A stretch of DNA of 64,000 nucleotides, taken from the NCBI GenBank assembly GCA_021604005.1, contig BQIV01000002.1, positions 62,001-126,000 on the forward strand, in the 5' to 3' direction. The notes below the pieces were generated by a model. The model was not told the origin of the DNA. It did no database searches and saw only the letters and a list, made by a program, of their open reading frames with translations. A program made the position numbers and the translations under genes. Origin of the DNA: Nitrospirales bacterium. Lineage in GTDB: Bacteria > Nitrospirota > Nitrospiria > Nitrospirales > UBA8639. Of this stretch, positions 36,437-45,357 are shown piece by piece (position 1 is the stretch's first letter; each line of letters opens with the position of its first letter).

Positions 36437-36820
36437 TTATTTTTTCGCAAAAATTTTTTCCAATTTTTCTTGAAGCGCTTCGGCCGTAAACGGTTTCACC
36501 ACATAGTTACTCACTCCAGCCTGTACCGCTTCGATAATATTTTCTTTTTGTGCTTCCGCCGTGACCATCAAAAAGGGAAGTGATTTCAAATTGGCATCAC
36601 CCCGCACATTGCGCAACAGTTCAATGCCCGGCATCACCGGCATATTCCAGTCAGACACCACCAATCCGAACCCACCAGCTTTCAGTTTTGTGAGTGCATC
36701 TTGTCCATTTTCTGCTTCGGCAATATCCGAGTACCCGATTTGCTTTAAAACATTCTTCACGATACGACGCATCGTCGACATATCATTAACGACCAACACC
36801 TTCATACTCGTGTCTAACAT
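36437..36820 (-). CDS. cheY: Motor response regulator CheY (set 1), with Asn at position 12
   Basis: 127 residues aligning without gaps to E. coli CheY numbering: D13, phosphosite D57 (SDWNMP), T87, Y106 and K109 are all present, as are the FliM-face segments. The first residue of the acidic pair is Asn (VVND, N12) instead of Asp, and NMPVMPG replaces the usual NMPNMDG. D12 helps place Mg2+ through water, so phosphorylation kinetics may differ. Its pairing with CheZ suggests it is the regulator that contacts the flagellar switch. AAGGAGGG precedes the ATG. Confidence 0.94.
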   Translation of the reverse strand: MLDTSMKVLVVNDMSTMRRIVKNVLKQIGYSDIAEAENGQDALTKLKAGGFGLVVSDWNMPVMPGIELLRNVRGDANLKSLPFLMVTAEAQKENIIEAVQAGVSNYVVKPFTAEALQEKLEKIFAKK

Positions 36821-36936
36821 AACCCCATCCCTCCTTCATGATCTTCTGACACTGTAAACACACCTTGCACCCATCGGTTCATGACCATCCCGATCACTCT
36901 GAGACGCATGCATCACATTGACACACCGTATGGTGA

Positions 36937-36963
36937 GAATCGGTCAACATACGGCATTTCTTA
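36937..36963 (-). promoter_or_regulatory. Weak candidate sigma-28 promoter for cheY-cheZ-cheA
   Basis: On the minus strand TAAGAAAT (36956-36963) and ACCGATTC (36937-36944) are 11 bases apart. Matches are about 4 of 8 and 5 of 8; spacing is exact. It faces cheY, whose ATG is about 117 bases downstream. Reported mainly because better sites of the same shape precede other genes here. Confidence 0.3.
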
Positions 36964-37258
36964 AGCAATAGCGTGAGAATATTTCTCAGAAGAAAGACAT
37001 GAGGAGATGGTAATTATTGGAGGGAAACCGCTGTACGTTCGAATACAACAAGCCGGATAACCAGCCTACGGCATGTGGCCGATCAGACGTCATGCACCAC
37101 GCATCGATCAGGAGTCCAGCTATGACTACATGCAACCCGTTCAATGCATCAGAAGGCGACATGAAACCGGTCACTCAGTGATACAGGGGAAGGACATACC
37201 AGCACCCTTCTATGTATAAAAATGAAGGATGGTTTTCACTTCATCGATGAAAGGATTC

Positions 37259-37279
37259 TGTGGGGGCCAGGCCCCCACA
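37259..37279. other. Perfect GC-rich inverted repeat (10-base arms)
   Basis: TGTGGGGGCC-A-GGCCCCCACA forms a perfect dyad around a single A. It lies about 105 bases past the stop of the excisionase-like gene. On neither strand does a T-run follow, so an intrinsic terminator is not supported; a Rho-dependent pause, a protein site or a REP-like unit are options. Confidence 0.5.
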
Positions 37280-37384
37280 TGAATAATGTTATGAAGACAG
37301 GATGGAAGGCGCACCCGAATAGATCACACGTGAGGACTCAATCGTACTGCTACCCAACAACAAAAGCATCACCGTCAACACCAT

Positions 37385-37609
37385 TTAGTTCAAACTAAAT
37401 CGCTCGGAGGAACCATTCTGATGTCCTACGCCAACAGCTTCTTCTATACCGGCATTTTGTACCCACGCTTCAATTTCTTCCTTGACGAAACGCCAGTGTT
37501 TTCCGACCTTGTGACCGGGCAACCGTCGTTCACGGGCGAGTTTATAAATTGTTGACTTTGGAACTTTTAAAAATGTGGAAACTTCGTGTAACGTGAGCAA
37601 ATCATTCAT
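37385..37609 (-). CDS. Excisionase-family helix-turn-helix DNA-binding protein
   Basis: 74 residues. LLTLHEVSTFLKVPKSTIYKLARERRLPGHKVGKHWRFVKEEIEAWV is a complete winged-helix domain of the MerR/Xis-like (HTH_17) type, followed by a short polar tail. Such proteins act as excisionases or as small transcription regulators (BldC type). The ATG at 37609, seven bases after GAGG, is preferred over upstream starts whose extra residues do not look like this family. No integrase or att sites are near, so a regulator is more likely. A promoter with a central dyad lies 236 bases upstream. Confidence 0.8.
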   Translation of the reverse strand: MNDLLTLHEVSTFLKVPKSTIYKLARERRLPGHKVGKHWRFVKEEIEAWVQNAGIEEAVGVGHQNGSSERFSLN

Positions 37610-37844
37610 GGACATACCTCGTTGCATATGGTTGCTAATGCTTTTCGTATCGGAGCGAAGATTCATAAACTTGAGAACTTTTACAAGAAAATATTCCATA
37701 ATGATGTGCATTTACTGTCGAACGCGAGCAGACGACACACTGAACGCCATCTCATTTTGTTTTCCATGGTGTAGAGCGAATTTCAGTACAGATCAGTATG
37801 CTTGAACATGAGACATGCAAGGCCTGTTGGTTCTTACATATTTT

Positions 37845-37872
37845 CTTATACGCACATTGTGCAAAAATACAA
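37845..37872 (-). promoter_or_regulatory. Candidate sigma-70 promoter with internal operator-like dyad
   Basis: On the minus strand TTGTAT (37867-37872) and TATAAG (37845-37850) are 16 bases apart. The spacer contains GCACAATGTGC (37852-37862), a near-perfect palindrome well placed for a repressor. It faces the HTH gene, so autoregulation is conceivable. Confidence 0.4.
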
Positions 37873-38109
37873 GCAAATTCGACGGGCTTGATACCTTGAG
37901 CCCTCCCGACGTTACGTACAAGAGTTGCTCAAGGGTCGCAGTCATCAATGCATGTATTTTTCCAGAACCTCGGACTTTTGCTTTGAAATATTTCCCATGC
38001 CTCGTCGCCGTTGAGAGCCGTCATGACTATACAGTCTCATTCACAAATCGCTTCCGCCATCACAGCGAGCATCGACGATTCATCATCAATAGTGAGGTTT
38101 CATTCCTGA

Positions 38110-38128
38110 GCATGCTGCATCAGCATGC
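38110..38128 (-). terminator. Hairpin after the hybrid kinase gene (possible terminator, no T-run)
   Basis: GCATGCTG-cat-CAGCATGC is a perfect 8-base stem with a 3-base loop, 25 bases past the hybrid kinase stop. No run of T follows on the minus strand, so it is at best a Rho-assisted or processing signal. Confidence 0.35.
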
Positions 38129-38152
38129 CAGACTCATTTCAGATACAAGACG

Positions 38153-41100
38153 TTACGAAGAAGCCGTCGAGTGAAGCTGATGCGGAGGTGACACCTCCCC
38201 CTGAGACACGACGGACTGCAATACGGGAAGGAGACGATAGAATGCGTGTGTGACATCGGCATATGTGTGCGGTAACGCCAGAAGATCTCGTGAACGCGCG
38301 GCCTTTTCCAATCGTGCAGAGGCATGCGCCGCCTCACGCGCAGACAATGCCCCTAAAGACCCCTTGAGCTGATGGGCATGACTCCATAGTGCATCATACG
38401 ACTTCGCCTTATACGCCTTGTCGATCGATTGCATAAGCTTAGGACCCGAATCGAGAAAAATCGTCACTAGACTTTTGAAGAGAATCCAGTCACCGTCTAA
38501 TTCTTCTAGAGCCTTTGCGACATTGTAGACATCAGCAGTCTCTGTCTCTTTCATAGGAGCAGTGTTCTGTGTTGAGTCATCAGATGTCGCCTCTATCGAA
38601 TCGACCATAAGATCCGGTTCTTCGAAAGGCTGGGATGCCGTCGAGGTCGAATCTGGAGACATGGGCATCCACTTAGCGAGCATAGCCGAGAGTTGATGGA
38701 CACGAATCGGCTTGGCCATATAGTCGTCCATTCCTGCGTGCAAACATTGCTCCTGATCACCTTTCATAGCATTGGCCGTCATGCCGATAATCGGAACGTG
38801 AGGGAGATTTCGGCGCTCGTTGCTCGGCGCTCGTTGCTCGTCTTCCGCTTCACGCGCTCGAATGGCACGTGTCGCTTCCAACCCATCCAGTTCAGGCATA
38901 TGCCAATCCATGAAAATGATGTCATACGCGTCCGTCGAACTGGCCATGACAGCTTCGCGCCCGGTACCCACCATCGTCACATGACATCCGATTTTCCTCA
39001 GAGCCCATGAAACCACCTTTTGATTGACGACATTATCTTCCGCCACCAGCACCGAGAGCCCGGGGAACTGTTGACCGGCTTCAGCCGTTTCATTCGTATG
39101 GGTGCGAGGATCCACGAAATCCGCCCTTGCCAGGTCCAAACATTGCCGTACCCGCGCACGATGCACAGGTTTGGTCAATACCATATCAAGCATCGGCTCA
39201 TGAACGGTTCGATTAGGCACCGGTATCCCTCGGTTGATGAGCAGAACAATGTGAAGATGTTGCAAATGCGGATCGGTTTTTACGGCATGAATAAACTTCT
39301 GCCGATATGGTTCAGCAAGGAGCGAATCAATAAATATGGTGGTATACGGTTGCGCCTCCTTCAACCCCGCCCGTAACCACGAACAAGCCTGGGTGCAATC
39401 TGCCGTAGCAGCCCACTGGACTCCAAACTCATGACAGAGATTTTGAAGCATCTGCAAAGTGGCCGATGGACATCCGACACATAAGACTCGTGCCGGCGTA
39501 AGCCGAGGAGACATGTCAACAGTACGATGAGAAGCCCCGACATCAATAGCAAATGGAATGTGACACCAAAACGTCGCCCCGCACCCCTCAGACGTCTCGA
39601 CCCCGAGACTCCCTCCCATCAACTCCACAAGTTGACGTGAGATGGCCAACCCCAGACCCGTCCCACCATACGTTTTGGTGGTCGAAACATCCGCTTGCGA
39701 AAACGGTTGAAATAATTGCTCTTGGGCCTTTTCCGTAATACCAATTCCCGTATCTCTCACCGAAAACCGTAAACACAGACCAGATCCAGACGATGGACCC
39801 TCTTCACACCCCCCCCCCAAAACACACGACGCGTCACTTTCCGTTGAATGCATGCACGACGTGTCAGGCAACATCGAGCCGGGTCCATCGTGTAGCTGTT
39901 CAATGGCAATCACCACTTCTCCTTGTTCGGTAAACTTTATCGCATTCCCGATGAAGTTCGTAAGAATTTGCCTCAGACGATTTGGGTCTCCTACGATGAA
40001 CATGGGAATATCCGACGCAACGATACTGGCCAAATCCAGACTTTTTCTATGAGCACGTTCAGCAAATACATCTAAAAGGTCTTCAAGCAGCCGCCGAATC
40101 TCGAAGCTGACAATTTCAAGATGAAGCTTCCCGGCCTCAATTTTCGAAAAGTCTAAAATATCGTTGATAATCATTAGCAGGGTTTCCCCTGAGGAACGAA
40201 GCAAGGATGCACATTCAGCTTGTTCCGAGGTCAACGAGGTGTGCAACAACATCTCAGTCATACCAATCACGCCATTCAGCGGAGTGCGTATTTCATGACT
40301 CATCGTCGCTAAGAATGCCGCTTTGGCTTGTGTCGCCGCTTCCGCCTTGACCAGCGCGTCATCGAGCTCTCGATTTTTTACCTCAAGCCTGTCGGCAAAG
40401 GCCGCCAACTCATCTGCAGCTAATTTTCGGTCTGAAATATCCATCCCAAACCCACGAACCAACCCAAGCGCCGGATGAGGACTAAACACCCAAGCATAGA
40501 GATACGGCCCTAGATGAATTTCAATATCTCTACGTATGGTGTCCGTTGCCAAACATTCTTGAATGAGACCGAGCAACGGCAATGGAAAGCTTGTGGTTGC
40601 ATCGAAGGACCCAGACTCTACCTCCCGCATAAGATGAATCATAGCGGCATTGGCATACAACAGATTTCCCGATTGATTCACCTCAATGATCGGAAAGGGA
40701 CTTTCCTCCGGAATCGCCACCAATCGCTGCGAATCTTCACGCAATTGCCGTTCCGTACTGAGATTCCGAAACGTCAACATCATCCCAGTGCCACCCACAT
40801 CTTCTAAGACAAGACTCGACAGTTCGACCCAGCACCACCCACCGGCACGCGTACGGAACTGTATGTGAGACGTCCAAACCAACGAACGTGTCTGCATGCA
40901 TGTATGAATTGGACAATAGGCCGATTCATATTCGGATTCAGGAGTCAGGCACTCGAAAATTTCATGCGCAGTCTTTCCATGAACCGCGACTTCGCTCCAT
41001 CCCAACATACGTGCTCCCGCATCATTCAACGTCACGATCTGCCCCGACTCATTCAGAACACAGACCCCGACAGTCAACGCTTTCATTAACGCCTGGTTCA

Positions 41101-41167
41101 TCGCAACTTGCTGACGATATGCGTCTTCGAATGACCGATCCGATGATGGGGGTGACGACTTACTCAT
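38153..41167 (-). CDS. Hybrid sensor histidine kinase (PAS-PAS-HisKA-HATPase-REC-REC-HPt)
   Basis: 1004 residues, no membrane segment, so cytoplasmic. Two PAS domains (~25-140 and ~150-250), a coiled linker, HisKA with H291 ([10 protein letters not shown]), HATPase with N, G1 (DTGIGI) and G2 ([10 protein letters not shown]) boxes, a degenerate first receiver (acidic pair replaced in LCVGCP, Asp and Lys kept), a complete second receiver ([18 protein letters not shown]) and a C-terminal HPt with [12 protein letters not shown]. This BarA-like chain can run a full internal phosphorelay. The ATG overlaps the HD-GYP stop by 4 bases, so the two are made together and may share a pathway. A 14-bp tandem duplication sits in the second receiver. 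Confidence 0.93.
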   Translation of the reverse strand: MSKSSPPSSDRSFEDAYRQQVAMNQALMKALTVGVCVLNESGQIVTLNDAGARMLGWSEVAVHGKTAHEIFECLTPESEYESAYCPIHTCMQTRSLVWTSHIQFRTRAGGWCWVELSSLVLEDVGGTGMMLTFRNLSTERQLREDSQRLVAIPEESPFPIIEVNQSGNLLYANAAMIHLMREVESGSFDATTSFPLPLLGLIQECLATDTIRRDIEIHLGPYLYAWVFSPHPALGLVRGFGMDISDRKLAADELAAFADRLEVKNRELDDALVKAEAATQAKAAFLATMSHEIRTPLNGVIGMTEMLLHTSLTSEQAECASLLRSSGETLLMIINDILDFSKIEAGKLHLEIVSFEIRRLLEDLLDVFAERAHRKSLDLASIVASDIPMFIVGDPNRLRQILTNFIGNAIKFTEQGEVVIAIEQLHDGPGSMLPDTSCMHSTESDASCVLGGGCEEGPSSGSGLCLRFSVRDTGIGITEKAQEQLFQPFSQADVSTTKTYGGTGLGLAISRQLVELMGGSLGVETSEGCGATFWCHIPFAIDVGASHRTVDMSPRLTPARVLCVGCPSATLQMLQNLCHEFGVQWAATADCTQACSWLRAGLKEAQPYTTIFIDSLLAEPYRQKFIHAVKTDPHLQHLHIVLLINRGIPVPNRTVHEPMLDMVLTKPVHRARVRQCLDLARADFVDPRTHTNETAEAGQQFPGLSVLVAEDNVVNQKVVSWALRKIGCHVTMVGTGREAVMASSTDAYDIIFMDWHMPELDGLEATRAIRAREAEDEQRAPSNERRNLPHVPIIGMTANAMKGDQEQCLHAGMDDYMAKPIRVHQLSAMLAKWMPMSPDSTSTASQPFEEPDLMVDSIEATSDDSTQNTAPMKETETADVYNVAKALEELDGDWILFKSLVTIFLDSGPKLMQSIDKAYKAKSYDALWSHAHQLKGSLGALSAREAAHASARLEKAARSRDLLALPHTYADVTHAFYRLLPVLQSVVSQGEVSPPHQLHSTASS
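38811..38838. repeat. 14-bp direct repeat inside the hybrid kinase
   Basis: cggcgctcgttgct occurs twice in a row, followed by cgtcttccgcttcacg in the style of the spacer heptamers. As 14 is not a multiple of 3, the two copies encode different residues (within [15 protein letters not shown]) yet the frame stays open. It lies in a loop of the second receiver between the phosphosite helix and the PIIGMTAN strand. Confidence 0.7.
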
Positions 41168-42468
41168 ACATGACTTTCATGACGTGGGTCATGACTCACA
41201 TATTGCTGGACGTCGATATGCAGATTCGCAGGATTGAGGATATCTTCAATCATCCGTTGGGGTGTTGACGTGTTCGAGGCGGCTAGGTTTTCGATGATCG
41301 GAGAATCATAGACTCGTCCGTTTTGATCCGAAATAAGTTTCACCGTCGGTTTCAAGCGTTCGAGTGGGTTCGTCTTGACAACCACGGCCTGTTCTCCCGT
41401 CGACAATCTGACGAGACTGCCGAGCGGATAGACCCCAAGACACCGGATGAGCGCTGCCACAGGCTCGACGCGTAATTGGCCCTCTTTGGCGTACATATAT
41501 AATTGACGGACAGCCAACGCCATCGGAAGACCCGGTGGCGGCCCCCAGGGACTGACACACGCATCGAGCTGATCAATGAATCCGACAATATCACTGAGGG
41601 GTGAAATCTCACGATGAGCCCGTTGAAACGGATAACCCGACCCGTCTTGCCGTTCATGATGTTCGGCGACGACTCGCTGGACCTCGGATGATATCGAGGG
41701 ACATTGTTCGAGAATAGCAAGCCCCCGTCCAACATGGCGTTCAAAAATTACCCGTTCGTGTTCGCCTAACTCATGCTTGCGTTTCAACACATTACGGGGA
41801 ATTCGTACATGACCGACATCATGGAGTAACCCACCGAGCGCAAGAACCTCTAAGTCTCGTTCATTCACACCAAGTTGCAGGCCAACCATAATAGACAGGA
41901 TCGCGACATCAACAACATGATCGTATAATGTTTTATCGAATGCGTGAAGATTTTCCAGGACATACAATTCAGCCATAACCTGTTCTTGGCTGAATACCTG
42001 CTTGACTAATGCCTGCATCGTGTGTCGAAGCGTGGGGTGATCGATCACCGCTCCAGTCTTTACGCCTTCAAACACACGTTCGATGGCGGTAACGGCATCA
42101 TGTTTGATCTGTATTGATACGTCCTGCGGCGACGGAACAGACGATGCCGAACACACCTCTTCGTCCTGCAACACATCGCCAATCGGAGTCTGAGCGGACG
42201 ATGGCAAGGTGCTCGATGGCTTTTCGGTCTCTTCATGTACATCCAACCCGCGGGACGGGTCAATCATGACTTCCTTGATATCCGACTTGAGAAGGACATC
42301 GACGTCTTTTTGTGTCTTGAGAAGCCGGTTATGCCGAAAAAATGGAGATTTCCACCAAGACTGATAGACACCGACTAAAAACATTCCAGGCTTCAGCTGG
42401 CTTGTGGCTATTCGTTTCGTGGCGGAGGCTGTACGCGGACGGACAGGAAAATCTGATGCCTTCGTCAT
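41164..42468 (-). CDS. HD-GYP domain cyclic-di-GMP phosphodiesterase
   Basis: 434 residues. An N-terminal DUF3391-like domain ([30 protein letters not shown]), a variable acidic linker, then the HD-GYP domain with HDVGHVRIP (HD at 216-217) and [11 protein letters not shown] (270-280), the full metal and substrate signature of active c-di-GMP phosphodiesterases. It overlaps the hybrid kinase by 4 bases. Since a diguanylate cyclase and a PilZ protein are also in the window, it likely sets the c-di-GMP level that governs motility. Confidence 0.92.
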   Translation of the reverse strand: MTKASDFPVRPRTASATKRIATSQLKPGMFLVGVYQSWWKSPFFRHNRLLKTQKDVDVLLKSDIKEVMIDPSRGLDVHEETEKPSSTLPSSAQTPIGDVLQDEEVCSASSVPSPQDVSIQIKHDAVTAIERVFEGVKTGAVIDHPTLRHTMQALVKQVFSQEQVMAELYVLENLHAFDKTLYDHVVDVAILSIMVGLQLGVNERDLEVLALGGLLHDVGHVRIPRNVLKRKHELGEHERVIFERHVGRGLAILEQCPSISSEVQRVVAEHHERQDGSGYPFQRAHREISPLSDIVGFIDQLDACVSPWGPPPGLPMALAVRQLYMYAKEGQLRVEPVAALIRCLGVYPLGSLVRLSTGEQAVVVKTNPLERLKPTVKLISDQNGRVYDSPIIENLAASNTSTPQRMIEDILNPANLHIDVQQYVSHDPRHESHV

Positions 42469-42773
42469 AACATCTTCGACGTTGATAGCAAATTCAAATA
42501 GGTACTAGTGTACGAAAACACGGTTGTTGTGTGCTTTATGGCTGCTGAACGGCAACTTCCGTTGGCTTCCTCTTTCAGTTGCGATGTTTATGATAGGTGT
42601 TCAAGTGGATACGGTTGATGAGACCCCACATGGATCTGAAGACATGCATTGCTGCTCAAAGCTCGCTGACAGGTGTCCAAGACGGCATCTAACGTTTTAT
42701 GGAAACTACCGACACAGTGCAAGGACCGTGCATTCATTCTACGGACGAGAGCAGCGGCAACGAACGTCCCGGC
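42469..42773. other. Non-coding spacer between the STAS and HD-GYP genes
   Basis: 305 bases. I see no gene, array or strong hairpin. Plus-strand frames here continue into the antisense of the STAS gene and look like chance. Confidence 0.5.
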
Positions 42774-43130
42774 TTACTGACCGACTGGTGCCGGACTTGG
42801 AGACACGCGTTTCGCGTCCTGGAGAGTCGGATATATTTGAACCATTTTAGGAACGTTCGCAAGATCCAACACCTGACGAACATAGGGCTGAGGATTTACA
42901 AGACTGAGCTGTGCTTGTTTCACTTTTAAATTTTGATGAGCAATCACCAATAAACCCAAGGCCGAACTATCAACAAAGGAGACATGTTCCATATTGATAA
43001 TAATATGTGAACAGCCGTCCTTTTGTAATCGTTCAATCGTATCCTTAAAGACTTTTCTTGTGCCAAAATCAAATCGACCTTCTAATTCAAGCACGACAAC
43101 GGAATCTTCTTGTTGTTCTGAAATTTGCAT
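42774..43130 (-). CDS. STAS-domain protein (anti-sigma factor antagonist type)
   Basis: 118 residues. VVVLELEGRFDFGT at the start and HVSFVDSSALGLLVIAH with Ser55/Ser56 in the phosphorylatable position match SpoIIAA-like STAS proteins, switched by a serine kinase and a PP2C phosphatase. Neither partner is in the window. AGGAGGAG precedes the ATG and a sigma-28-like promoter lies 110 bases upstream, which ties it to flagellar gene expression. Confidence 0.9.
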   Translation of the reverse strand: MQISEQQEDSVVVLELEGRFDFGTRKVFKDTIERLQKDGCSHIIINMEHVSFVDSSALGLLVIAHQNLKVKQAQLSLVNPQPYVRQVLDLANVPKMVQIYPTLQDAKRVSPSPAPVGQ

Positions 43131-43240
43131 TGCCCTCTCCTCCTAAAGCATAGAATGTCTCAATGGCATGATGGACGTCAGCGCTACAGTTTGTACTGGG
43201 CCCAATTCCCTGGCACAATTCTTCAGCACACATAGTTCCG

Positions 43241-43267
43241 TTATCGGACAACGAACACAAAAGTTAA
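43241..43267 (-). promoter_or_regulatory. Sigma-28-like promoter for the STAS gene
   Basis: On the minus strand TTAACTTT (43260-43267) and TCCGATAA (43241-43248) are 11 bases apart: 6 of 8 and 7 of 8 matches to TAAAGTTT-N11-GCCGATAA. Together with the flgM site it is the best match in the window. Confidence 0.6.
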
Positions 43268-43335
43268 GTAAAGACTCTATGGGAAAAAAGAACACACACG
43301 AATGAATACCAACACAGCCGCAGGAACAGCATACG

Positions 43336-43725
43336 CTACCCTTTTCCCCTAAGCCCTAAGTGTTCACGAAACTCTTGTTCAACATATGGTAGACAGTCAT
43401 GACTGTTGAACCGCACAAGGTTTCGAAGATGCATAAGACTTTCTTCGCCAAGAATGTTGGTAAATTCAATGGCAAGCCCTGTCTCATCAACCCGGACGAC
43501 AATCCCTGTGGCATATACGCAGGGTTCCCCCTCTCCTTCATTCAATAGTAATGTCACATGACAGTCTGCATGCAGAGGAAGATGCTGATGACACCGTACA
43601 TATAACCCCTTAAGGCTCAGATTACACAGAACCCCTTGGATAGGCACCCTGTCGCCTGAATGCAATTCGACGACATGCTTCAGAGCCACACGTGTACATT
43701 CTCGACGTTGAGGATCTTCACTCAT
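43336..43725 (-). CDS. PilZ-domain c-di-GMP-binding protein
   Basis: 129 residues from ATG 43725, nine bases after AAGGAGG (an in-frame TTG seven codons earlier overlaps that ribosome site and is rejected). The two PilZ signatures are present: RRECTR (R8..R12, RxxxR) and NLSLKG (35-40, [DN]xSxxG), then a beta-barrel with GIVVRVDETGLAIEF. The C-terminal ~35 residues form an extra helix. It is likely a c-di-GMP effector for the set 2 chemosensory operon or the motor. Confidence 0.9.
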   Translation of the reverse strand: MSEDPQRRECTRVALKHVVELHSGDRVPIQGVLCNLSLKGLYVRCHQHLPLHADCHVTLLLNEGEGEPCVYATGIVVRVDETGLAIEFTNILGEESLMHLRNLVRFNSHDCLPYVEQEFREHLGLRGKG

Positions 43726-43746
43726 TTCACAGAACCTCCTTCTCAA

Positions 43747-43917
43747 CTACCTCGGAATCGGATTCTCGCCAGACCGAGACACACAGGGATTGCTCTTGAC
43801 AGTCGAAACATAAACCTGAGGAAGAGATGACGCGCTTCTCAGGTGAATATCGAGCCCCGGCAGTGTCTGCCATTTCGTTTCTGTCATTTCAAAAATCTCC
43901 TGCTCAAGAAATGACAT
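43747..43917 (-). CDS. Possible small ORF between cheR and pilZ genes
   Basis: 56 codons from an ATG that overlaps the last codons of cheR; the frame closes directly before the pilZ ribosome site. The peptide (MSFLEQEIFEMTETKWQ...) resembles no family I know. It fills an otherwise empty 160-base spacer in a tightly packed operon, which is the main argument in its favour. Confidence 0.3.
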   Translation of the reverse strand: MSFLEQEIFEMTETKWQTLPGLDIHLRSASSLPQVYVSTVKSNPCVSRSGENPIPR

Positions 43918-44761
43918 GTCCTGAATTCTCCAAAACCGGACGAAGCCTGTAGCATGCGGTTCTTCCAACAGGCACTCGCGCAAACGCCTGATCAAGCATA
44001 AGCGTGGTTTCCGTTCCACCTAAGAACAAATACCCATCCCCGCTCATATGCTCTCGAATTTTGGTTAATATCCTCTGTTTAGTTTCTCGATCAAAATAAA
44101 TGAGCACATTTCGTAAAAACACAATGTCGAGCTTTGGAAACGGCAACCATGGCCCCGCCAGATTCATCTCCTTGAACTCAATCATGTTCCGAAGTTGATC
44201 CTTCACGTACCAGCATCTTCCGTTTTTCGAAAAATATTTCAGCAATAGTTGGACTGGAAGTCCGCGATTCACTTCGAGTTGGCTGTACTTCCCTTCACTG
44301 CAGCGATGCAGCATCTCCGAGGAAATATCGGTTGCGATAAAGTTGATGGTCCACGAATCCAACTCGGAGAATAGTTCGCGAATCACCAACGCGATACTAT
44401 ACGGTTCCTGACCGCTCGAACTCGCCCCACACCAAATATTGACAGATTTCCTGTCCTTTCGTTTTTTTATTAATTCCGGGAGCACCTCATCTCGTAATGC
44501 CTCAAACGGCGTCAGATCTCGGAAAAAACTTGTTTCATTCGTCGTCATCGCTTCGACGATACGCCGATGGAGTGGACCAAAGGGAGTTCGGCGAACATAA
44601 CAAATAAGATCAGCAATGGACGTAAAACCCTCTTCCTTCACGATTGGTTCGAGTCGCGCGAGGACCAAGTACTCTTTCTTGGATTCAACCACAATGGCTG
44701 AATGCTCTCGCACGAGATTACTGATACATTGCATGTCTGTTTCAGAAAGACAGCGAGACAT
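43904..44761 (-). CDS. cheR: Chemotaxis protein methyltransferase CheR (set 2)
   Basis: 285 residues from ATG 44761 (GGA seven bases upstream). N-terminal helical domain, then MTTNETSFFRD, the SAM-binding CGASSSGQEPYSIAL, FIATDIS and FLRNVLIYFD, all CheR hallmarks. ASSSGQEPYS has Q in place of the more common GEEPYS glutamate. CheR methylates receptor glutamates. No tetratricopeptide extension. Confidence 0.94.
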   Translation of the reverse strand: MSRCLSETDMQCISNLVREHSAIVVESKKEYLVLARLEPIVKEEGFTSIADLICYVRRTPFGPLHRRIVEAMTTNETSFFRDLTPFEALRDEVLPELIKKRKDRKSVNIWCGASSSGQEPYSIALVIRELFSELDSWTINFIATDISSEMLHRCSEGKYSQLEVNRGLPVQLLLKYFSKNGRCWYVKDQLRNMIEFKEMNLAGPWLPFPKLDIVFLRNVLIYFDRETKQRILTKIREHMSGDGYLFLGGTETTLMLDQAFARVPVGRTACYRLRPVLENSGHVIS

Positions 44762-44870
44762 ATAGATTCCACGACGATGACAACTGCTGTTGGACCATAA
44801 CAAGAGGGATCGGACAATCTTTCGAACATCATGACAGGGCGTTGGCTAACGCCGTTGCGTCGTGTCGGTA

Positions 44871-45236
44871 TTACTGAATACCCAGTAATTGCAGTTTTTC
44901 CCGAATCACATCTTTGGTGAATGGCTTCATCACATACTCATTCGCGCCGGCCTCCAGCGCTTTTTCCATTTGCGCGACTTCGGTTTCGGTCGTCACCATC
45001 ATCACCGGGGCATTGGGAAACGCGGAGTCAGCACGCATGGTCTTGAGAAATTCCAAACCACTCATTTCCGGCATATTCCAATCAACCAACACCACATCGA
45101 CGCGTGCCATCGACTGCAACGTGCGGAGGCCGTCCCTCCCATTACCCGCTTCCTCAACATGTCCGCCAATAGACTCAAGAATCTGACGCAGAATAATTCT
45201 CATGGCCTTTGAATCATCAATCACCAAGACATGCAT
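44871..45236 (-). CDS. cheY: CheY-like response regulator (set 2)
   Basis: 121 residues from ATG 45236 after GAGGGAGG. Receiver with DD at 7-8, phosphosite D52 (VDWNMPEMSG), T82 and K104 (MKPF). A single domain with no output, expected to carry the signal of the set 2 CheA. The tyrosine switch position is followed by VMKPF, similar to CheY. It lies between the receptor and cheR. Confidence 0.94.
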   Translation of the reverse strand: MHVLVIDDSKAMRIILRQILESIGGHVEEAGNGRDGLRTLQSMARVDVVLVDWNMPEMSGLEFLKTMRADSAFPNAPVMMVTTETEVAQMEKALEAGANEYVMKPFTKDVIREKLQLLGIQ

Positions 45237-45357
45237 ACACACCTCCCTCCTCGACACTACACTCCATGAATCCTGACTTGTGATCGGGTAATCATTCCAT
45301 GGCTCCATGAGGAAATCGCACACGGCACAAGAGATTGGACGCTTCCAATCCGATGCC

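Larger units (their letters stand above)
36821..37384. other. Long non-coding spacer upstream of cheY
   Basis: 564 bases without a defensible gene. It contains a weak sigma-28-like site (36937-36963) facing cheY and one very stable perfect dyad at 37259-37279. A 62-codon minus-strand frame at 36986-37174 has no ribosome site and no recognisable features, so I leave it out. Confidence 0.5.
37610..38152. other. Non-coding spacer upstream of the HTH gene
   Basis: 543 bases without a clear gene. Contents: a promoter-like pair with an embedded dyad at 37845-37872, an 8-base inverted repeat CCTTGAGC (37894-37901) / GCTCAAGG (37927-37934) just upstream of it, and a hairpin at 38110-38128 after the hybrid kinase. 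The long leader of the HTH gene could hold regulatory structure. Confidence 0.45.

Noticed and set aside
37259-37279. Intrinsic terminator
   Set aside because: Stem is perfect but no U-run follows on either strand.
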